From Glandiceps talaboti (lineage: Eukaryota; Hemichordata; Enteropneusta; Spengelidae), in NCBI RefSeq assembly GCF_964340395.1, contig NC_135564.1:18581431-18645430 (forward strand): 64,000 nt of DNA. The letters run 5' to 3'. The notes beneath the pieces are model-generated. The model made no database searches. It saw only the letters and a program-made list of their open reading frames with translations, and was not told the origin of the DNA. The stretch's first letter is position 1. Every line of letters starts with the position of its first letter. Shown piece after piece: positions 12,001 to 21,300 of the stretch. The translations under genes were made by a program, and so were the position numbers.

Positions 12001-12688
12001 AAATGAGAGACCATTTGTTTGCAAAGAGTGCGGCAAGGGTTTTTATAGGAATGGTACTCTAAACAAACACATGAGAACTCACACAAATGAAAAACCATGT
12101 ATGTGCAAAGATTGTGGGAAGGAGTTTTGTAGAAATGATGACCTGAAGAAACATATGAGAACTCACACAAGTGAGAAACCATTTATGTGCAAAGAGTGTG
12201 GTAAAGTGTTCATACAAAAGAGCTCTCTGAAAGCACATATGATGATCCATGCAAATGAGAAACCATTTGTATGCAAGGAGTGTGGGAAGGGTTTTTATAG
12301 AAATAATGATTTGAAGATACATGTAAGAATCCACACAAATGAAAGGCCATTCGTGTGCAAAGAGTGTGGGAAGGATTTTTACAGAATTTTTCATCTGAAA
12401 ACACATATGCTAATCCACACAAATGAGAAACCATTTGTATGCAGTGAGTGTGGGAAGGGTTTTTGTAGAAATGGTGATCTTACGAAACATGTGACAATCC
12501 ACTCAAATGAAAAGCCATTTGTATGCACAGAGTGTGGAAAGGCTTGTCGTAGAAGTGATAATCTAAAGAAACATATGAGAATCCACACAAAAGAGAAACT
12601 ATTTCCCTGTGAAGAATGTGGTAAAGGGTTCTCACAAATGAGCTCATTGAAGACACATATGATAAACCACACGAATGTAAAACCATAA
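9032..12688 (+). CDS. ZNF-A: 30-finger C2H2 zinc-finger protein, non-KRAB
   Basis: A 1218-residue protein encoded in one exon, probably a nuclear DNA-binding transcription factor. Residues 1-293 are an acidic, glutamine/serine-rich N-terminal region with no KRAB, BTB, SCAN or ZAD signature that I recognise. It contains SUMO-type motifs IKQD, LKTE and LKIE. Fingers 1-3 start at Cys295. A second copy of the spacer module (about residues 374-463) follows, and fingers 4-30 run from Cys465 to the end without a gap. All fingers follow C-x2-C-x12-H-x3-H, with linkers mostly TNERPF or TNEKPF instead of the usual TGEKP. The ATG at 9032 is the longest start; Met17 (9080) aligns with the ZNF-C start and could be the ancestral one. 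Fingers 17-19 and 24-26 are a recent internal duplicate. It is preceded by the acceptor ending at 8990 and the conserved exon 1 at 1132-1277. Confidence 0.92.
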   Translation: MEKEIVKWEDSKEQQGMEKMTEEQKDRINLSGLNCPLNEPNQVRDDNKQTQDMERLIINKEDTSNHGMLHVHHYGKDNIQGNLVDSLNCLTELSTDKDERQSQDTKDVLIKQDNNVINIKTLPDKITCITSLGLSNKVQSQSNTNEENVCIGVHVKQKEHVDSVQNYWKVTSEDCQRDENPDPAQTVHHETTDQSEVAEDVDQNTGSMTYEHTAHGPREPFPVAINQVVCDSQLKTESRNIDLSLKIEGPQMTCGSHAQIENGLFFSEKYHLTTYAFVNDNSHPDMSSQQKTYACKECGKRFSSTGLLRVHYRNHTNVRPFVCKECGKGFYASGDLKKHMVVHKNERPFACKECGKRFKHISTLRKHVKIHKDDVDNNTGSVTYDHITHGLGEPSSFGVNQVCDFHLKTESRNDELKDNIEGPQMTHESAAQIDSGHYFSENDSFHNDSSHPDILVSCQQKPFICKECGKDFTQKSSLKVHLTRHTNERPFVCKECGKGFKYKSTLKRHIRSHKGERPFICKECGIEFNHSLSLKKHIRTHTNERPFVCKECGKGFNQKGHLKGHILIHTNERPFKCEECGKGYKELKVLEKHMNIHRNERQFVCKECGKGFNHQSSLFGHVYVHKNDRLFVCKECGKGFKQSHHLKTHIRIHSNERPFLCKECGKGFKRKGDVTKHMGMHTNERPFVCNVCGKSFNRSNDLKVHTKIHTNEKDFLCEECGKRFIQMSCLKAHMRIHTNERSFVCQECGKGYYKNSELKTHMLTHTNEKPFVCSECGKGCYRKSDLKQHMRTHTNEIPFVCNECGKGFYTNTDMEKHMRIHTNEKLFSCKECGKEFCRNDDLKKHMRIHTNEKLFLCEECGKGFSQKSSLKAHMMIHANEKPFVCKECGKGFYRNCDLKIHIRIHTNEKPFVCKECEKGFCRNCDLKTHMRIHTNERPFVCKECGKGFHRNYELKTHMVIHTNEKPFCCELCDKGFYRNYELKTHMLIHTNERPFVCKECGKGFYRNGTLNKHMRTHTNEKPCMCKDCGKEFCRNDDLKKHMRTHTSEKPFMCKECGKVFIQKSSLKAHMMIHANEKPFVCKECGKGFYRNNDLKIHVRIHTNERPFVCKECGKDFYRIFHLKTHMLIHTNEKPFVCSECGKGFCRNGDLTKHVTIHSNEKPFVCTECGKACRRSDNLKKHMRIHTKEKLFPCEECGKGFSQMSSLKTHMINHTNVKP

Positions 12689-12996
12689 GTATGCTAACAG
12701 TGTTAGCAAGGCTTTTTGTACATCTATGCACATTTGAAAGCCATCATAGATAAATGAAAAAGTAAAACATCTGTGTATTGGAATGTTTTACTGGATATCA
12801 TAGTGGTTTAAAAAGACATTAAGCTTCACTCAAATAAGACTCATCCTAAGAGGCCATCTTAGCAGTACTCTGACAATTCAGACAAATGAAAATCCTTTTG
12901 TAAGAGGATAGTCAAGGTGTGCTACAAGTAATGATCTCAAGACATATTTTAGAATCCACAGATGTATAAATACATTTGTATTAAAGTATCAATAAA
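12689..12996 (+). pseudogene. ZNF-A 3' UTR with degenerate fingers and poly(A) signal
   Basis: The bases just after the stop are nearly the same as those after ZNF-B. Further on (about 12840-12960), phrases such as TGATCTCAAGACATATTTTA and AGAATCCACAGATG are recognisable finger and linker remains with frames lost, so the array was once longer. AATAAA at 12991-12996 is a good poly(A) signal; another AATAAA lies at 13239-13244. Confidence 0.6.
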
Positions 12997-13379
12997 CGTT
13001 ATATCCTTGCATGTAAGTCTTTGTTATTATAGGACATCAGAACCATAATGGTATGTAATAAAACAACTATGTCAATGACTCAATTTTGAAGTTAAAACTA
13101 CAGTCATATTTACTGTGTTATCAAATGATGTAATGTGCAACCTCAAATTGTCAACTATGTGAATGTAACACAATTTCCATTCTTGGCTACCCTGGTGGAG
13201 GGTCTATGGCTATATATACAATTTTCAGTTCTTGTAGAAATAAAAACCAATATTAGTGTAATTATGTCATTGAGTTTTCTTGATTTTATCCAGCCGAAGT
13301 TGTGTGTGGTTTATAAATGTATGTTGTGTCTCTAACACATATACATATTGTATTGTAAAGAAATCAAACAATGTTTTTA

Positions 13380-13755
13380 CAAATAGCCAATGTGTAGTAT
13401 AGTGTACATTGTCAAGATAACAACAGGGACAAGCACATGTACTTTCCAAAAATGGACATATATGTGTATACCTAGCAACAAAACCACACCCAGAACAATA
13501 GCAAAATAATGGTGGATATTGCAAACATAAAAATGGAGAAGGCTACACAAGTGGATAAATATCCAGAGAGTGAATGTGCATATGCCTAGCAACAAGATCA
13601 TGCCCATAGCAACTGTGAAATTGTGATGTATATTGTAAGTATAATAATATGGATGGTTGGGCAAGTGGATAAACTGTCAAAACACAGTTGACCCAGCAAC
13701 AAAGATACTGCAATTATGGTGTATATCAATCTGATTAAAATCTGATGTAGTGTAA
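13380..13755 (+). repeat. Helentron-type tandem core repeats (about 110-bp units)
   Basis: Three degenerate units contain CCTAGCAACAAnACCA..CCC followed by ATAGCAAC, then 'GTATATTGCAAA' and 'AAGTGGATAAA'. They match the core array at 17540-18130. The right edge carries CAATCTGATTAAAATCTGAT, the terminal sequence of the MITE found intact at 27197-27385. Confidence 0.55.
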
Positions 13756-14059
13756 ACAACGTGATTTCTTTTTAACTGTTATGTTACTGTCATTTGTTCT
13801 CTTGTGAGAGCTCATTACATACATATGACACTATACACTAGGTTTTCCCGAGCAGCACAAGAGCGCTGAGTGAATTCACTCAGCCAATGAAAACGTGTAA
13901 TGGGCTGAAACATATGAGTACAGAACTCCAGAGTACTCTGTTCGAAAACAGTACGAGCACGGAGAGCAGACAATGATGTTATCATTATTAAATTTTATAA
14001 TTTATTATTTTTCATATAGTTTACCATGTGCTTGCTATGGCATGTTGTTATGCTAAAAA

Positions 14060-14090
<31 letters not shown>
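14060..14090. repeat. (GATT)n microsatellite
   Basis: Short GATT/TGAT run at 14060-14092. Similar GATT tracts end the SINE-like tail at 50741-50791, so this could be the tail of another SINE. Confidence 0.6.
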
Positions 14091-14094
<4 letters not shown>

Positions 14095-14314
14095 CATTGT
14101 TTGGTGGTTCTCTTCCTTTCAATTTGAACATTGAGTGTTATATTGTGAGATGGATTCCAACAACTGAAACGTTGGTGTATGTTAGGGGGAAAATTACTCT
14201 TCCTTCATGCTTGTTGGTTTGTTCCTTTCTTTAATGTAGTAGATCTTGTCTTGATTTTGTCTTGATTTTCTACCTTCTTAAGTTGTTCTGTTGAAACTGC
14301 TTAGTGTGTGTGTG

Positions 14315-14438
<124 letters not shown>

Positions 14439-14464
14439 TTTAAATTATTAACTATTTATCGTAT

Positions 14465-14612
14465 GAGGGCGCTTTTCAAATCAACACTGCTTAGTACACA
14501 AAATGGCTGACATCCTGAAAAGAGTCAACTTATATAGGTTTGACGCGTCTGGAGGCAATATTTATTATCAAAAGCTGTTGTACAGGCACAGTCATATCCA
14601 GCGACTAGCTAG
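14465..14612 (+). promoter_or_regulatory. ZNF-B promoter and noncoding exon 1
   Basis: Opens with GAGGGCGCTTTTCAAATCAA, contains ACACAAAATGGCTGACATCC and ends GCGACTAGCTAG before the donor GTATGTAC (14613). It is the closest match to the ZNF-A block. An ORF starting at 14503 (MADILKRV...) stays open to the donor; when spliced to the acceptor at 18250 it meets TAA at 18264-18266, so it is an upstream ORF and not an N-terminal extension. Confidence 0.65.
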
Positions 14613-14699
14613 GTATGTACTTTTCATTCTCATTCCCGTTATATTTCACAGAAGGATCACGGTACATAATATACCGATACCATACGCAGATTTATTTTG

Positions 14700-16010
14700 A
14701 TTGTCTTCAGTCCTGGTTGCAGACGGCTAGTCCACACGACGATAGTCAGACGGATAGTCTAGTGTAGTTCTATCGCGTCGGTCACATCGAATTTTTAGAT
14801 GCAAGGTCTTTGCACAGATGATTCTAGACCGCTGGTAGATCTAGGACTCGATTCTGCGACCCATCGTCTAAGTTTCACTCCAAGTTCTCCAGATATGTTA
14901 CTCTTTTTCTTTCTTTTTTAAATCATAGATTGATTCGAATGCCCGTGGTAGATGCATTCGTCCCCAGGCCATGATTTTAGCACTGTATGTCACTCGAATC
15001 AATCTATGATTTTTTTAAAAATGTATAGTAAATTTACTATACATAAAAAAATCATACAGATTGATTCGAGTGCCTGTGGATTTTAGTGTCAATATCTCTG
15101 ACTGTGTACTTTTTACAGTTGTACACCATTTGGTATGTGTGTGTGTGTGTGTGTGTGTGGGGGGGGGGGGGGGGCATTTGAGTATAAGTTACAACTTACA
15201 TTTGTCACAGGCCAAAAGTCCAAAAGTGTTGCTCACTGTACAATATCTTACCCACAACTCTCTCTGATTGGTATGCTTGGAGGTTCCTTATATTATAACT
15301 TCTTCAATAATCCATACTTTTCAACATTTTAAGCATAGTAATTAAGTTTAACTTTAAGTAATATATAGCAAAAGAACGCTTAGGAATCAAAAATAAAGTT
15401 CTAAATTTTGTATAAAAGTAAACTTAACAACTAAATGAAGCATGTGCTGTGAATAAAACACTTCACTGTCAAAGTGTCAATAACTTGGGCAGTCAGTGTG
15501 TATGATGAGTTTTAGTATGTAAATTTCTTTTGTCATACCTATTCAAATAAATCTATATCTTTGGCAAAGTCATAACAGGTGCATATATTTTCCTTAGTTT
15601 TGTTACAAATATTCTGCATGTCTTTCAAGAAAATCTGCTGACAAATTCCTAAAATTGCTACTCCTTCTACAATAAATCATTGATACCAGAACCGATGAAA
15701 ATGAGTATTCAGAAACTCATCAGTGGCAATTCTACGCTTGCCAAATGGAAAAAATGTTTTTACAAAACCCTGTACACTGGTGAGATTTGTCTGACTACAA
15801 GGAGATGATGTCCAACACTACAAATCAGAGAGAGTTGTTGGTAAAATGTTGTACAGTGTTGCTGTGATCATTTGCAAGTACAAACACTGCACAGTGGCTA
15901 TAAATGTCAAATTCCAAGGTACAATTAGAATATTTACATGCATTGTGTGTCTCTGGCAGCAGCAACTAAACTTTTAAAGATCAAAAGGTTTATACTAACT
16001 GTTGGCAATT
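14700..16010. other. ZNF-B intron, 5' part
   Basis: No coding exon. An inverted pair with AATCATAGATTGATTCGA(A/G)TGCC lies at 14921-15080. A GT tract running into poly-G is at 15135-15174. The remainder is AT-rich and unassigned. Confidence 0.4.
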
Positions 16011-16011
16011 G

Positions 16012-16420
16012 TCAAAGCACAGGGAGCTCAGGCTGTTAGTTTTGTTTACAAATACAAACAAACAAGTAAACAAACAAACCAAAACAAACAAATAAATAAA
16101 CAAGTAAACACAAACCAAAACAAGTAAACAAACAAAATATACCGACAAATGAGTAGATACATGAGTAAACGACAACAAACAACCCCCCCCCCCCAAATGG
16201 TGACATTGGGTTATTTCCAGATGTGACCTTTGTGGGTGGGGTGGGGGGGAGTGTTTGTTCGTTGGTTTGTTGTCGTTTACTCATGTATGTATCTACTCAT
16301 TTGTTGGTTTATTTTGTTTGTTAGTTTTTGTTTGTCTGTCTGTTTGTTTGTTTACTTGTTTGTATTTTGTTTGTTTGTATTTGTAAACAAAATTAACTGA
16401 GCCTGAGCTCCCTGTGGTCA
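16012..16420. repeat. Foldback element (long imperfect palindrome)
   Basis: The left end CACAGGGAGCTCAGGCTGTT and right end AACTGAGCCTGAGCTCCCTG are inverted copies. Inside, AAACAAACAAG-rich and TTTGTTTGTTTG-rich arms and an inverted ACTCATTTGT/ACAAATGAGT pair surround a short G/C-tract centre. The length and the CA/GT-rich arms fit a foldback-type repeat. The class is unknown. Confidence 0.6.
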
Positions 16421-16499
16421 AAGCAGAACAAAACACAATCATATAAAACTACTGACCTGACCTAGTACCTTGACTAATTGTAATTTTTCATAATGATAA

Positions 16500-16529
16500 A
16501 ATAATTTTGAATGGTAACAACTGTGTGTC

Positions 16530-16604
<75 letters not shown>

Positions 16605-17040
16605 CGACTTTAAATCAAAAACTGCCCAACCGATTACCCTGGATTTGGTGAGCACATTAATTAGGGTGTGTAGATGGAAAATTGTTCAATTGAAAGTGAG
16701 AGATGTGTGTTTTGGATCAACAATGTGATTTTTGGTCAATAAATTTAACATCCACCAAAAATACTACGACTGGCCTGAAATTTGATGGGAATGACATGAT
16801 GATCCCATCAGTGATGTGCAAATTAGGGCTAAAATGTGTCTTTTTGCTCAAAAATTTATAATTCCCAAAATTACTGAGCAGATTGGGCTGAAATTTAATG
16901 GAATGCCTATGGAAATGTGTACATTGATGAAGGTTTATTCACAACAAGATCCTCCCATCAGCGATATGCAAATATTGAAATTAGGTCTGTGCATGCACCA
17001 GCCAATTTCAATCAAACCTGTCACAAAGGTACCATAACAT
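16500..17040 (+). repeat. Helentron-like repeat with (GT)n tract
   Basis: A GT run (16533-16600) is followed by 'GTAAACGACTTTAAATCAAAAACTGCCCAACCGATTACC' type sequence, split here into recognisable blocks: AACTGCCCAACCGATTACC, then GGTGAGCACATTAATTAGGG, then a repeated 'ACTGAGCAGATTGGGCTG' segment. The same blocks occur at 1590-1640 and 17350-17420. Confidence 0.5.
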
Positions 17041-17232
17041 GCTGTAAGACATACATGTATGCACATCATTTTATTTAGTGACTGAATTGTTATTTAATTT
17101 CACCAGAATATGCATTATAACTTTGGAGGTATTTACAAAGTGACTCCATTCAAGTACCTATACACCCATAATAGCAGGTTGACTTTTTACCTTGAAAGTC
17201 GTCTCCAAATTTGGGTTATCTTCTTAGCTTTT

Positions 17233-17306
17233 TAGCACAACTGAACTGATATGGTTCAGTAGTGCTATAGGCATTGCTAAGGGTCTGACAGTCAGTCAGT
17301 CAGTCA

Positions 17307-17344
<38 letters not shown>

Positions 17345-18130
17345 TGTTGTTGTGTGTAAAACACTGCCAGATCGATTGTCATGATATTTGGTGGATGTAT
17401 TAACTTGGGTGTCTAGTTGGGAAATTTTTCAAATCAAAATGATCTTACCACTGGTGTGTGATTTGGGTTTAAAAAAATGTGATGGTTCTAGAATTGTTAT
17501 TCATCTGCATATTTTCTCCAAAACATTTTGACACAATTGACCCTAACAACCATGACCACGCCCTTAGCAACAACCAAATGACTATATTTTAGTCAGATAA
17601 CATCATCTGGTAGGCAGGTGAATAAATATTCAAAAAATGTATACAAATATCCCTAGCAACCATGACTACGCCCATAGCAACAGCCAAACGGTGGTGTATT
17701 TTATAAAGATAACAGGATTCTTAGACAAGTAAATAAACATTCAAAAAATGTATGTAAATATACCTAGCAACAAGACCACACCCATAGCAACAGCCAACAT
17801 GATCATGTATACATGTATTGCAAAGATAGCATCAGGTATTCACAGACAAGTGAACAAACATTCAAAAAATAATACAAATATGTCTAGCAACAAGACCATA
17901 CCCATAGCAACAGCCAAATGATCATGTATATCACAAAGATAACAAGAGGGATTAATAGACAAATACAATTTTGTAAATAAACATTCAAAAAATGTATGTA
18001 AATGTGCTTAGCAACATGACCCCGCCCACAGCAACAGCTACATCATCATGTTTATTGCAAAGATAGAATCAGGTATTCATACAGTATGTGAATGAACATT
18101 TAAAAAAAATGTATGCAAATTTGTCTATAA
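17233..18130 (+). mobile_element. Helentron/'pearl'-like non-autonomous element with core tandem array
   Basis: Starts with the imperfect palindrome ACTGAACTGATATGGTTCAGT. It has a (GTCA)n(GTCT)n tetranucleotide tract at 17288-17342, a unique segment, then about five tandem units of roughly 110 bp (17540-18130), each with CTAGCAACAAGACCACACCC, ATAGCAACAGC and AAACATTCAAAAAATGTATG. A palindrome, a tetranucleotide microsatellite and tandem cores in this order match the layout described for bivalve 'pearl' elements and Helentron relatives. Assignment is by layout; termini are not exactly defined. Confidence 0.5.
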
Positions 18131-18322
18131 AGCACATTTTGCCCATTTAATACATGTATATTTTCTATTCTCTTCAAGATCTGCACCTGCATATTAAAAC
18201 AGGTATGTATAATAAAAATATTATAAAAGTTATTTTGTTATTTTTAACAGATTTTCAAGTTACTAAGGATTTGAAGATAATCCTGGTTTATTAAAAGGTT
18301 GAGTATCCAGAGTTCACAAAAT

Positions 18323-18391
18323 ATGGGAAAAGGAGATAATCAAGTAGGAAGATTCAAAGTGTCAATATTACATGGAAAGTGTGACCGATAA
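18323..18391 (+). other. Upstream ORF overlapping the ZNF-B start
   Basis: ATGGGAAAAGG at 18323 is the ZNF-A start region with one extra G, which shifts the frame. It reads 22 codons and stops at TAA 18389-18391, 20 bases past the ZNF-B start codon at 18372 and in another frame. Such an overlapping upstream ORF would be expected to reduce translation of ZNF-B. Confidence 0.6.
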
Positions 18392-21300
18392 GCAGTATGA
18401 AAGAACAAGCTTGTCAGATTTAAGTTGTCGTCTTACTGAACCAAACCAAGACAGAGATGATAACAAACAGACACAAGACATGGAGAGATTGATAATCAAT
18501 AAAGAAGATACTAGCAACCACGGGATGCTTCATGTACACCATTACAGAAAAGATATCGTACAGGGTAATTTGGTAGATTCATTTCACTGTCCCACTGAAC
18601 TATCCACTGACAAACATGATAGACAGTCACAAGATACAAAGGATGTTTTGATTAAAGAAGACAATAATGTCATTAACATAAAGACTCTTCCTGACAAAAT
18701 AACTTGTATCACTAGTCATGGTTTGTTGAACAAAGTTCAAAGTCAGTCAAATACCAATGAAGAAAATGTTTGTATTGGGGTACATGTAAAACAGAAAGAA
18801 CAATCAAAGATGAAAAGAGAACATGTTGATTCTGTACAAAATTATTGGAAAGTAACAAGTGAAGATTGTCAAAGAGATGAAAACCCTGATCCTGCCCAAA
18901 CTGTCCATCATGAGACAACTGACCAATCAGAGGTAGCAGAAGATGTTGACCAGAACACAGGATCTATGACTTATGAACACACTGCCCATGGTCCTAGAGA
19001 ACCCTTTCCTGTTGCAGTAAATCAAGTTGTCTTTGATTCTCAACTGAAGACAGAAAGTAGAAATATTGACCTAAAACTCAAGATTGAAGGTCTTCAAATG
19101 ACATGTGGAAGCCATGCACAGATAGGCAGTGGTCTCTTTTATTCTGAAAAGTGTCATTTAACAACAGATTCATTTATGAATGATAACAGTCACCCAGACA
19201 TGAGTAGCCAACAAAAAGCATATGTTTGTAAAGAATGTGGGAAAAGATTTTCTAGCACTGGTCATCTGAAGGTACATTATAGAATCCATACAAATGAAAG
19301 ACCATTTGTTTGTAAAGAGTGTGGGAAAGGTTTTCATGCAAATGGGGATCTAAAGAAACATATGGTAGTCCACAAAAATGAAAGACCTTTTGCATGTAAA
19401 GAATGTGGTAAAAGGTTCAAGCATATTTCTACTCTGAGGAAACATGTCAAAATTCACAAAGATGATGTTGACAATAACACAGGATCTGTGACATATGATC
19501 ACATTACCCATGGTCTGGGAGAACCCTCTCCTGTTGGAGTAAATCAAGTGTGTGATTTCCATCTGAAGACAGAAAGTAGAAATGATGAACTAAAAGACAA
19601 CATTGAAGGTTCTCAAATGACACATGAAAGTGCTGCACAGATAGACAGTGGTCATTATTTTTCTGAAAATGATTCCCTTCGCAATGACAGTAGTCATCCA
19701 GACATTCTTGTGAATTGCCAACAAAAAACATTTGTATGTAAAGAGTGTGGCAAAGATTTTACTCAAAAGTCACGTCTGAAAGTTCACATGACAAGGCATA
19801 GAAATGAGAGACCATTTGTATGCAAAGAATGTGGGAAAGAGTTTAAACATAAGAGTACTTTGAAGACACACATAAGAAGTCACGAAAGTGAAAAACCATT
19901 CATATGTAAAGAGTGTGGTAAAGGGTTCAATTATAGTTTAAGTCTAAAGAAACATATAAGAACTCACACGAATGAAAGACCATTTGTATGTAAAGAATGT
20001 GGTAAAGGGTTTAATGAAAAGGGTCATCTGAAAGTCCATATTGGAATCCACACAAATGAAAGACCATTTAAATGTGAAGAGTGTGGTAAAGGGTATAAAC
20101 AATTGAAAGTTCTTGAGGCACACATGAACATCCATAGAAATGAAAGACAATTTGTATGCAAAGAGTGTGGAAAAGGTTTTAATCACAGAAGTAGTCTTTT
20201 TGGACATATTAATATTCACAAAAATGACAGACTGTTTGTATGCAAAGAGTGTGGGAAAGGTTTTAAACAAAGTCATCATCTTAAAACACATGTTAGAATC
20301 CATTCAAATGAGAGACCATTTGTATGTAAAGAGTGTGGCAAAGGTTTTAAACGAAAAGGCGATGTGACAAAACATATGGGAATCCACACAAATGAAAGAC
20401 CATTTGTATGCAATGAATGTGGGAAGAGTTTTAATAGAAATGGTGATCTGAAGGTACATATTAAAATCCACACAAATGAGAAACACTTTCTTTGTGAAGA
20501 GTGTGGTAAAGGGTTTATACAAATGAGCTATCTGAAATCACATATGAGAATTCACACAAACGATAGACCATTTGTATGCAAAGAGTGTGGCAAGGATTTT
20601 TATACAAATAGTGATCTTAGGAAACATGTGAGAATCCACACAAATGAAAGACCATTTGTATGCAAAGAGTGTGGGAAGGGTTATTATAAAAATAGTGAGC
20701 TGAAAACACATATGCTAACTCACACAAATGAGAAACCATTTGTATGCAGTGAGTGTGGGAAAGGTTGTTACAGAAAGAGTGATTTGAAGAAACACATGAG
20801 AACCCATACAAATGAAAGACCGTTTGTTTGCAATGAGTGTGGGAAGGGTTTTCATACAAATACTGATATGAAGAAACATATGAGAATTCACACAAATGAG
20901 AAACCGTTTTCCTGTAAAGAATGCGGTAAAGGGTTCACACAAATGGGCTCACTGAAAACGCATATGATGATCCACACAAATGAAAGACCATTTTTATGCA
21001 AAGATTGTGGGAAGGAGTTTTGTAGAAATGATGATCTAAAGAAACATGTAAGAATTCACACAAATGAGAAACCATTTGTCTGTAAGGAGTGTGGTAAAGA
21101 GTTCACACAGATGGGCTCTCTGAAAACACATATGGTGATCCATGCAAATGAGAAACCATTTGTATGCAAGGAGTGTGGGAAGGGTTTTTGTAGAAATAGT
21201 GATTTGAAGATACATATTATAATCCACACAAATGAAAGGCCATTCGTGTGCCAAGAGTGCGAGAAGGGTTTCCATAGAAATGGTGATCTTACGACACATA

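Noticed and set aside
14503-14700. Coding first exon of ZNF-B (MADILKRV...)
   Set aside because: Spliced to the acceptor at 18250 it reaches TAA after five more codons, and the equivalent ORFs in units A and C are short and unrelated in sequence, so it is not a conserved N-terminus.
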